Source of the DNA: Dipteris shenzhenensis
Lineage: Eukaryota; Polypodiophyta; Polypodiopsida; Gleicheniales
Length of the DNA stretch: 64,000 bases
NCBI GenBank assembly: GCA_047967505.1
Contig: CM106541.1
Reading direction: 5' to 3' (one strand)
Of the stretch, positions 55,800 through 64,000 are shown piece after piece (positions within the stretch are counted from its first letter, which is position 1; every line of letters begins with the position of its first letter). Made by a program: the position numbers and the translations under genes. The notes under the pieces were generated by a model, which saw only the letters and a list, made by a program, of their open reading frames with translations, was not told the DNA's origin and searched no databases.

Positions 55800-56989
55800 A
55801 GGTCACAGTAGCAACAGTGGATTAGAAAGTGTAGCTTGGAGGGAGAGAGAAGCTTCGATAGAGGGAGAGAGAGGGAGAAGGTAAAGAGGGTGCAACTGAA
55901 GGTTGAGAGAAGCTCCAAGAGCTGCTGTAGCTAGGAATGGAGGGAGAAAGAGCAGAGGGGGATGAGCAGCTACTCTAGGAGTTGTTGTAGCTAGGAATGA
56001 AGGGAGAAAGAGTAGAGGGGGATGAGCAGCCACTACAGGAGGTACTATATAAAACCTCTATATCACGTGCATTCAAGGCATATTTCTAAAATCCCTTATC
56101 TATAAATTTTTCATTAATAAAATGTACCCTTTTTCTATACAAATCTGTAAATTTTTTTGAAAATTGTTTTAAATACTCCCTTATGTAAATTAACTTCTGT
56201 TAAATTTAGATATTAAAAACATCCTTATGTTGAACTCACGTGATAGGGTTACATATAATGAGTGACCCCCCCGAGGGGAGAAAGGGCAGAGGGGGATGGG
56301 CAACTCTACTATGATAGGAGGTGATGTAGCTAGGAATGGAGAGAGAATAAGCAGCTGCTACAGGAGGTGCTAGAGAGGGAGAAAGATAGTGGACCAGAGC
56401 AGGAGGGGGTAGAGAAGCTACCAAATGAGTTCCCACGTTTGAAAAATGGAGCTAGACAAGAGAAGAGGAGGGGGCAGGCCTGTAACAAGCTGAGAGGGGG
56501 GAAAATTTTGCCCAAAAGGGCCCACCGCCTCTTGAATGACTTGTAGGTTTGTTTGGGGGAGCTGCATACAGGAGAAGGGTCAAGCATGGGTTGAGGGGGG
56601 GAGATATGGTTTGAGTGGTCCCCGATGTAAGAGGAGTAGCTAATAGGGGCTGTTTGTAGGTCTGCCCGCCCTCCACCTCCACATGGCATTGCCCCACAGA
56701 AAGGAGCACTCCAATTGGTACACCTCAAATACCTCACTAATCCCTTGAAATTAGGAAACACTAATTGGGGCCCCTTTGGAGACCCCAATTCTCCCCTAAT
56801 GTTTGCATAAATTCCTTCGAAATGAGATCCAATTTTAAAATGAAAGAGTAACCCAAATTGAGTGTGGCAAAAGGAATTGAAATTTTTTAAGCATACTTAA
56901 CCGATTCCCTCTAAATGTATACATAAAGTAGTAACTACATACATCACATGGGATTAGCACTAAAAAGGTAAAGAAAAATGTTACAACGT

Positions 56990-56995
<6 letters not shown>
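55800..56995. repeat. GGAGGGAGAAAGAGCAGAGGGGG tandem units and unassigned DNA
   Basis: A purine-rich unit of about 66 bp (GTTGTAGCTAGGAATG followed by GAGGGAGAAAGAG and GGGGGATGAGCAGC) occurs twice at 55920-56045 and again, altered, at 56270-56370. Low-complexity frames on the minus strand arise from it. The remainder to 56995 shows no recognisable feature. Confidence 0.55.
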
Positions 56996-57026
<31 letters not shown>

Positions 57027-57319
57027 GAATATTTTTATCAAAGCTATACTCTTATATTAATATAAAAGATTGGAGAAATTTTAACAACATAATCTTTTTA
57101 GTTGCAATTTAAATAAAACATAGTACGATTTTTAATATTTTATTTTGAGTTTCTAAGTAAAATATGTAAATATTTGCAAAACTTTTCAAATTTGTGCATT
57201 CAAGTTTCAAATCTTTAGGAATATTTCAAATTTTTATTTTTATTAGGGCATATAAACTTTCAATGCCAACATAAAAGTTTCACTTCTTAACGAAACTAAA
57301 ATGAAAAATCATCCATCAT

Positions 57320-57354
<35 letters not shown>

Positions 57355-57670
57355 GAAAGAGCTAATTCAACCAAAAGGGACATAGCCAAGTCACAGAGGT
57401 CACGTGAGTAAGCCATGTAACAAACTTACCAAAACAAACATAATCAAATCACAAATATAGAGCAACCACTAATTGCATATTAGAGAGGAACCCATGGCAA
57501 TTACTAAGAAATAATTAATAATAACAACGAATCATAAGCTAGTTGACAGAGATCATAAGGCAAGCAAACAACACAGAGAAAGCAACTCAATATGGATAGG
57601 TGAGAATAATTAGAAGTATACTCTAACTCCCAAGAGCACAAAAATCTATTCCTCTATTCTTTTAATCATT
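56996..57670. repeat. CT microsatellites in AT-rich DNA
   Basis: CT runs at 56994-57024 and 57321-57350 lie within AT-rich DNA with no coding signal. Confidence 0.75.
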
Positions 57671-57673
57671 TAA

Positions 57674-57950
57674 CACTGTATTAGGGAATTTGGGAATTTT
57701 TGGATACTTTGGGAATTATCAAATGAGAAAAATCCCATTAAATTTGGGAATTTTGTTAATATGGAACTGGCCATGAGATAGTATGTTTTTATAGTTGCTT
57801 GGAACTTTCCATGAGATAGTATGGAACTTTCATGGTGTGTTTGTAGTTTTTATAACACTATCAGTATGATCCACATGGTATAGGATTGAAAATAATCACA
57901 TTGGTGGTGTTTATAAAACACCATTTATAAGTCTTGCATAAGCTTGTTAC
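57674..57950 (-). repeat. End region of DUF7869-type element, copy 2 (inverted)
   Basis: Read leftward from 57950 the order is GGTGTTTTATAAACACC, GTGTTATAAAAACTACAAAC, CCCAAATTTAATGGG, then CCCTAATACAGTG at 57674. This matches the 3-prime flank of copy 1 (47215-47573), including the final CTAATAC-GTGTT. The candidate terminus, read inward, starts CACTGTATTAGGG. The resemblance to CACTA-type ends is suggestive only. Confidence 0.6.
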
Positions 57951-58084
57951 ATCACATAGATTAAAAATCATAAATCCCATCAAAACATGCGGCAAAGGCT
58001 TTATATGAAAGGAAACATTTTTAGGTTGTCCTCTAGAGATGGGTTTGAATGTGGAATGACATTCAAAGCCACTCTCGAAACATT

Positions 58085-60370
58085 TGCATATAAAACCTAA
58101 ACTATAGTGGCTTTGAATGTCTCACCAATGCATCTTTCCCATCATACAAGAAGCCATCTATGTAACTCTTGAAGTTAGGGACATGGGTTATGAGGAAGGG
58201 TGCAGAACTTGAACATTGACACATTTGAAAATGATACATCAGGTGTGGGAAAGTGAAATCCATGCTTGTCTTGAGCTTCTCAAAGAGTTTGCTAAACATG
58301 GAATCAATGTACTCATGTGTATGACACACCATAAGATATCCTAGTTGTATCATATTGAAGGTACCTTGTGCCATGAGCGTGCCACCAAGAGCGATAAAAT
58401 TGCAAACATGTAGCGATTTTTATTCTTTGATCCACAATTGTCAAGCTGTAGTTGCAAGTTTTTAGGCAATCATTTGAACTCCATTTGGCCATCCTATGCC
58501 ACCATCTTATCCACATACATGTGTTGATTGATATTACCTTAGTGATGATCCAGTGCCTTTCATGAATTTAGTGCCTGCTGCAGAAGTGCATTGCTTGATC
58601 TCAGCATACCATCCTCTACCAGATCACCCTTCTCATGTCTCTCCAACCTCTCTAAGTTTCGTAAACACATGGACAATGATGCAATAGTGAAGTTTGGATC
58701 ATGAGGCCATAATCCAAAATCAAAATGACCATAATGCCCTTCCCCATGCCCATGTGTAATAACTCCTATTAGGAAAACTAACAATTGAGGGCATTTGTAT
58801 GTCTCTTTCAATCGCACTCTCAATCTTTTTATTGCTATCTTTTGTTGATCCATATTGTCATGTATGATGCACAAATACTTTTGTGGATTCAATTGCAATG
58901 CCAAGAACCATGCATAGTAGAGGTTTCTACAGCTTTGTTGTTGTAGCATGTGACATTGATGTCGCCTCAAGAGTTTATCATGTTCTTGTATACATTTTGT
59001 TTCCCTAGCTGTACTTTGATCTCTGAACAAGTGCTACACTTGGAGAACTTACTAGTCTTTGCAAGATGTTATATGCTTGAATTCTGTGGTCCATATTTAA
59101 TTGAATGTGGACATAGACATCTACTTATATCCTAGTTGTCCCAAGGTTGTATTAACTTCGTTGAAGATGTCTTCTTGTTTATACATGTCTAAAATTACTA
59201 ATTGTGTATTTCTCTGCCCATCTTCTTTTGTTTGGCTTTTGTGTGGCATTTTCTTGGTATTCTTATCCACAAAGTCTCTCATAATTGCTCTTCCAAGTTG
59301 AGTGTGGTCCCAAGCTTTCCTTAAAAGCCCTTTTTTTCCATGAATGGCTCTATATACACATACATCCTTCCCATTAACCAAAAAATTATAGCTTCGTGTA
59401 ACCACACTATCAACATTATTCGATGAGTCAAAAATATCATACACATATTTAGTGCATGCTTCCAAGGTCAAGCTCCAAAAGTAGTTGTGAATCTCTTCTA
59501 TTTCTTCCTAGTTAGTGAGTTGGCAACATTTTTTAGCATAACAATCTGTTGTAGACACTTGTAAGACATTGTCCATACATAACCTCAATGTAGAATCCTT
59601 TTGAGTGACAACCCTGGCCTTTTGATTCACCATACAATATGATCTCTTTTTAACATAGATGGAATTCTTGCTTGGGATGAAATCCTCACTAAAACCCTCT
59701 ATTTCATCAACTTTTTTTGCTTCACACATGTTAGCACCCATGTGCTCCTCCTCTAGCAATGGCCTTCCATCCTCAAATGTGAGTCTCTTGATCGGCCACC
59801 TCACCAAATTGACATAATTCAAATCATCACTCATAGTTGATGAGATGCATTAGTATTGTATGTCCTATCCACTAGTACATCTACATCAAGGTCTCCTAGG
59901 AGTTCAAAATCAATATCCTCATATGGGTAAGCTAGAAGGATGACTCATGTGCCAAGGTACTATGTTTTTTCCTCTAACCATAGTACCACTCTCCTTCTCT
60001 CCAACTATTACGTACACTAATGCAATCATAATCTTCAAGAATCTCATCACATTGCATTGTTTCCCCATCACCATTGCATAGGTTAATCCTACCATTTTCA
60101 TGTTCAAAAATATTGTGTTGTGTACCATCCTGGTTTTGTAGTAGCTTCATTACATTTTCACTAGTTTGCTTGACAAAACTACCAACATCATTGGAAATGG
60201 CAAAAGTGCATTACTATTGAGACATTTATCCACTGACACCGATAGGCATCCAACACCAAGAAGTTTCCTATGGTAAGTGTCAGATGGATGTATTGCATGT
60301 ACCTGTCCCATAGCCACAACCTCATGTTCAATCATCTAGTTGACCATATCTTCACACCGTATTTCTTCAC
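58085..60370 (-). pseudogene. DUF7869-like transposon protein, copy 2
   Basis: Read leftward: VVAMGQVHAIHPSD and NALLPFPMMLVVL (60335-60150, Transposase_23-like), NLVRWPIKRLTFEDG (about 59800), NFLVNGKDVCVYRAI (about 59380), then the DUF7869-like part. That has IIHDNMDQQK, THGHGEGHYGHFDFGLWPHD, LQLQLDNCGSKNKN (about 58450), VCHTHEYIDSMFSKL and FKSYIDGFLYDGKDAL. It keeps all three blocks whose acidic residues could form a DDE/D-type active site, though in different frames, and the HTHED motif reads HTHEY. Several frame breaks make it a pseudogene. It is inverted relative to copy 1 and about 12 kb away. Confidence 0.65.
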
Positions 60371-61165
60371 CCATGATGCCTATAAAGTAAAATGACAGCT
60401 CTTAGTTAGTAAAATATTTTTGGAATAACTAATTCTACCACATGTTGTATCTCTCCGACTCCCCCGCATATCAAAATCTCTCTCTCTCTCTCTCTCTCTC
60501 TCAAGATGGTATATACAGAATTATAAAGCTTATAAAATTTTCAACCATATGGCCAAACTTTGATGATGACTAGAAGATGCCAACATAATCATAAATATTC
60601 ATTAGAGAAGTTTTGACCATGTGGCCAAAGCTTTATGAAACAAGGTGGGATGCAAAGTTAGCTATGATGGATGAGTTTGTTCAACTTGAAAGTTTTGGCC
60701 ACAAGGTCTAAAGTTTTACACATCTTGTTCTTAAGGTCATCCCCCAAGGACAGTTTGGAAACCCTCACAAGGCTTTGACCCAGTGGCCAAATCTTTGAGT
60801 TGTCCAAACCTATTTTTGAGTGGGGATCTCAATAAGAATGGGAAACATTGAGGAGAATGCATGCACTCACCATAGGTAGACTAGGGAAGTTTTCATCTTG
60901 CAGATTAATCATTTGCCAGTTGACCATGTGACCAAATCTTTGCGATATGTCCACTTATTCACAAAGCCTCAATAACTTTTGACCTGAATCATGAGGAGAA
61001 GAGCCTATCTACACAATCACAAAAGCATTCGGAAGTTTTGACCAGGCAGTAAAATCTTTCTGAGTGTTGTTATGGATAAATTTGTCTAAGGAAAAAGGCA
61101 TAAATATGAGTGTGTGTTTGTATGTGTGGCAATAGTATAATAAAATATGGTGTGCATAGGGCCCA
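60371..61165. repeat. TTTTGACCATGTGGCCAAA-type repeats
   Basis: After a CT run (60479-60502), five or more imperfect copies of TTTTGACCATGTGGCCAAA occur, for example near 60540, 60615, 60695, 60770, 60925 and 61035. Each is a loose palindrome around CCATATGG or CCANGTGG. Similar words occur in the modules at 31480-34490 and at 63850-64000. Confidence 0.65.
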
Positions 61166-61419
61166 GGGTTGAGATGGCAGGGCATGACCATGTGCCACCC
61201 TTCCACATAAGAGGACCCACAAGGTGTGTTGTACATAATCCATGGTAGTAATATTATAAAATGTAAGGTGGCATGGCTCCTCCATGTGCCACCCCTCCAC
61301 CTAGGCTGCATTTAGTGAGATATGGCTCAAAGTCCATGGGAGAAGTAATATAAAATAGGTAGAGATGGATATTATATTGGGTTATTCCCTCCATATAGGA
61401 TAGGCCCATGTGGGGGATG
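61166..61419. repeat. LTR-like DNA with repeated GTGCCACCCTTCCAC
   Basis: ATGTGCCACCCTTCCACATA (about 61188), ATGTGCCACCCCTCCACC (61285) and TGTGCCAACCCTCCACTT (61480) mark three partial copies of one unit that also contains TATTATAAAAT. It appears to be the 5-prime part of a decayed gypsy LTR. Confidence 0.45.
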
Positions 61420-61665
61420 TATAGATAGTCCAAGGATGCAAGTTAGATAATGGGGAAAGTAGGATGAGGTGGCAAGATTCCTTGTGCCAACCCTCCACTT
61501 GTCCTCCTAGAGCTTTGAACATATTATAAAATTGGGAGAGACCATGGGAGTATCATAGACTTGAGATATGGGGCTTGATTTATGTGGAAAAATGAGGCAA
61601 AGGGTTGTTGCACACAATTGAGAGTGCGTAACCGCCTAGCCCACATGGGAGAATTTTCCACACAG
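61420..61665 (+). repeat. 245-bp direct repeat, left copy (gypsy LTR piece)
   Basis: Matches 63178-63422 at about 95%, starting TATAGATAGTCC and ending CCCACATGGGAGA-TTTTCCACAC. It passes directly into reverse-transcriptase codons at 61667, so the sequence that should lie between an LTR and the polymerase (primer site, gag, protease) is missing. Confidence 0.8.
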
Positions 61666-61666
61666 A

Positions 61667-62750
61667 ATTGCCAAAGAAGATGTGCTTAAAACCGCATTTG
61701 CCACAACCTAGGGCACATTTGCATTCAAAGTAATGCCATTTGGCCTCACCAATGCTCCTACTACCTTTCAAAGATTTATGCAGATGGTGTTTGATCCTTA
61801 TTTGGGGGATTTCTTGGAGGTGTTTTTAGATGATTTTTGTATATTCTTGTCAGGTAAGGAGCACATCTTGAAGGTTAGGTTGGCCTTCCAAAGGGTCAAT
61901 GATGCAAATGGCAACCTCAACCAAGAGAAATGCACAATTGGAGCCACTCAAGGGAGGTTACTAGGACATATTGTCTCATCTGAGGGTGTCAAGCTTGACC
62001 CCAAGAAGGTAGAAGCCGTCCTCAAGCTCTCCCCGCCAACAACCAAATGTTAGGTATGCTCATTTGTCAATCTAGCAGGATACTATCACCACTTCATTGA
62101 TCAATATGCTGCTTTGACACGACCCATGACTATGCTATTAAAAGATGCAGTTGATTTCTCTTGGGATGAGGATTGTGATCATGGGTTTGCACAAATCAAG
62201 AATGCTATGGCTTCAGAACCCATTCCAAGCAATCCAGATTGGTCAAAGACTTTCTATATCAATCTTGGGTTTGGTGAGCACACTCTGGCAGGTATTCTTC
62301 TCTAGCAAGGGGAGGATCGGTTCATGTATCTCGTTCGATTTGCTTCTCGGCAATTGCTCAACACTGAGCAACGCTATTCAGAGGCTGACAAGCATGCCTT
62401 GTCTAAATTGGTGTTCTGCATTGAGAAATTTAAGCATTATATGGCTGGAAAGTCCTTCATTATACTCACTAGCACTCATCTTGCAAAGCAGGTTCTTCAA
62501 TCACTTAATCCGATGGGCCGGTTGGCCAAATGGTTGGCAGTTCTACAAGAATATGATTTTTCTTCTAAAATTGTAAAAGGGGGTTGTTCCAACTTGAAGA
62601 ATGCTTTGATTGATTTAGAGGAGTGCCTCGATGTAACCCTTGTAGCGGCCATAGAAGTTGGGGATCCATGGTATGGTGGTATCTACAGGTTTTTGACTAC
62701 TTTCTCCTTTCCTCCAGAAAGTACTAGCTATGAGAGAAAGTACTAGCTAT
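61667..62750 (+). pseudogene. pol: Ty3/gypsy reverse transcriptase and RNase H
   Basis: Codons begin in the middle of the reverse transcriptase (EDVLKTAFATT, then MPFGLTNAPTTFQRFM). The active-site box reads FLDDF, followed by LLGHIVSSEGVKLDPKKVEA. RNase H follows with FYINLGFGEHTLAGILL, FASRQLLNTEQRYSEADKHA and KHYMAGKSF. Stops occur near 62053 and 62305, and the conserved second residue of several motifs is changed. The N-terminal half of the reverse transcriptase is absent. The order places it among chromovirus or related gypsy elements, not further assigned. Confidence 0.85.
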
Positions 62751-62789
62751 GAGAGAAAGAAGATCAGAAGGTCACAGAAGCCGTATGAG

Positions 62790-63177
62790 CTTACAACATC
62801 ACGCATAAAACATCTACAAGTCAGACTCCTTATGAGTTGGTATATGGTACTGAGGCCGTTTTACCACTAGAGATAGAGATTCCAACTTTGAGATTGGCAC
62901 AAGAATAGAGGATGACAAAAGCCTGATGAACATGTAGAGGCCCGATTGGTGCAACTTGAGAAGCTAGATGAAACGCGTTGCCTTGCCCTACATCAAACAG
63001 AGATCCAAAAGAATCGACAAAAGGCCCACTTGGATGCTAAGATTTGCAAGGGATGGGAAAGACATTTTCCTAAGGGGGATGTTGTGCTATGCTTTGATAA
63101 CAGATTGGACCACCAAATGGATAAGAAGTTTCTACCACTGTGGACCAATCCATACAGAGTCATCAAGGATAGATAGG
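62790..63177 (+). pseudogene. pol: Ty3/gypsy integrase C-terminal part
   Basis: TSQTPYELVYGTEAVLPLEI is the characteristic end of the gypsy integrase catalytic region. LVQLEKLDETRCLALHQTEI and FPKGDVVLCFDNRLD follow, giving the helical linker and beta-barrel DNA-binding region. The zinc and catalytic parts of integrase between 62750 and 62790 are deleted, where GAGAGAAAGTACTAGCTAT is repeated. Stops break the frame near 62900. Confidence 0.8.
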
Positions 63178-63780
63178 TATAGATAGTCCAAGGACGCAAG
63201 TTAAATAATGGGGAAAGTAGGATGATGTGGCAAGATTCCTTGTGCCAACCCTCCACTTGTCCTCGTAGAGGTTTGAACATATTATAAAATTGGGAGAGAC
63301 CAAGGGAGTATCATAGACTTGAGATATGGGGCTTGATTTATGTGGAAAAATGAGGCAAAGGGTTGTTGCACACAATTGAGAGTGCGTAACTGCCTAGCCC
63401 ACATGGGAGACTTTTCCACACACACCATACATGTGGGAGGATGCATTTATTGGGAGAGAGCCCCTCTCTTGGCTATAAAAGGAGGGGGCTATTCCTTGAT
63501 GAGACACGCTCATTCTCGATAAGCCACCTAGCCAGTACTTTGATATTTCATTCTCATCCTTTCTTTCAAATAAATCATGGTCCTCTTCCCTTGATGTCTC
63601 CATCTTTACATTCCTCCTCCCATCATGTACATGCTTCTCTTCCCCCTCTCCCTTTCCCCTTGTGTCACAGTCTCCCTCTTCATTCCCTCCCCTTCTAATT
63701 CCTTTTCCCCTCCCATGATAACATTTCGCCCTCACGTTCTCCTTTCCTCTATGGCCCTCGAGTGTCGCCATGCTTAGCCT
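63178..63780 (+). repeat. Gypsy LTR, right copy, with promoter-like TATA box
   Basis: The first 245 bases repeat 61420-61665. The continuation has GGCTATAAAAGGAGG, a good TATA box at 63474-63480, with GAGACACGCTCATTCTCG downstream where transcription would start. A pyrimidine-rich stretch with TCTCCC and CCCTTTCCCC words follows to 63780. Exact LTR ends were not identified. Confidence 0.65.
63474..63480 (+). promoter_or_regulatory. TATA box in gypsy LTR
   Basis: TATAAAA flanked by G/C-rich sequence, in the U3-like part of the repeat. This is the clearest TATA box found in the window. Confidence 0.6.
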
Positions 63781-63903
63781 CTAGCCTCTGGTCCTGATTT
63801 CTTTTCTAGCTAATAGTGTCTACATATTTCTTTACGTGTGTGTGTGTCAAATGCTTTTGACCAAGTGGTAAAATCTTTTCGAGTGTCTACATATTTTTTC
63901 ACA

Positions 63904-63938
<35 letters not shown>

Positions 63939-64000
63939 TTGCATGTGGAAAAGTTTTGACATTATGGCCAAATCATATGAACAAGATGATGAAAAGCTTT
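63781..64000. repeat. GT/GA microsatellites and TTTTGACCA repeats
   Basis: GTGTGTGTG then GAGAGAGAG runs (63835-63850 and 63905-63938) are flanked by TGCTTTTGACCAAGTGGTAAA and AAAGTTTTGACATTATGGCC, members of the repeat class at 60530-61060. Confidence 0.6.

Noticed and set aside
55803-56790. Pro/Leu-rich minus-strand frames such as a 152-codon frame
   Set aside because: Low complexity from purine-rich tandem units, with no family resemblance.

Overview
The window looks like nuclear DNA of a land plant with a large, repeat-rich genome. The evidence is CACTA (En/Spm) transposons with TNP2-like and TNPA-like genes, Ty1/copia and Ty3/gypsy remnants, LTR elements primed by an initiator-tRNA-Met-type site, and pieces of plant gene families (CPL-type CTD phosphatase, LRR receptor N-terminus). 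A fern, lycophyte or gymnosperm would fit, but that is a weak inference. I see no intact host gene, no rRNA or tRNA gene and no CRISPR array. Nearly everything is transposon, transposon relic or satellite-like repeat, and almost every coding segment carries frameshifts or stops.

Layout. 1-6145: right part of a CACTA element (A) whose TNP2-like gene contains an inserted piece of a host CTD-phosphatase gene. 6146-7297: unassigned spacer. 7298-16088: a complete 8.8-kb CACTA element (B) with matching GAT target duplications, a leftward TNPA-like gene, a 3-kb palindromic centre and a rightward TNP2-like gene that lacks its catalytic core. 16092-24180: a second CACTA-like family (family 2) with the same divergent gene order but different subterminal repeats. 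24290-25557: a tandem duplication. 25770-27535: leftward decayed gene combining an FCP1-like phosphatase domain with a SET domain. 27690-34590 and 40570-45000: two large arrays of a palindrome built on GAATGGCACCAGTGCCATTC. 36432-39180 and 42084-44698: two short LTR elements, both leftward, each with LTRs, a primer site, a polypurine tract and a 5-bp target duplication; one carries an LRR-gene fragment and the other only gag. 45000-47575 and, inverted, 57674-60370: two broken copies of a DNA transposon encoding a DUF7869-like protein. 47575-54040: a mosaic of copia, CACTA family 2 and CACTA family 1 pieces ending in a perfect family-1 terminus. 61420-63780: decayed Ty3/gypsy pol between 245-bp direct repeats.

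How the parts relate. In the CACTA elements the TNP2-like gene supplies the transposase and the TNPA-like gene probably binds the subterminal palindromes; both are broken here, so mobility would need help in trans. The small LTR elements likewise depend on pol from elsewhere. A recurring theme is that each element family carries its own unrelated palindromic repeat: CGTCGCTATATAGCGACG, the GCATAAGC/CTCATGC array, GTCTA-type repeats, the GAATGGCAC palindrome, a TTTGGCCA/TGGTCAAAA motif and GGTGTTTATTAACACC. These read as protein-binding or hairpin-forming regulatory DNA and are the most distinctive feature of the window. Alignments here were made by eye, so identities and repeat counts are approximate.
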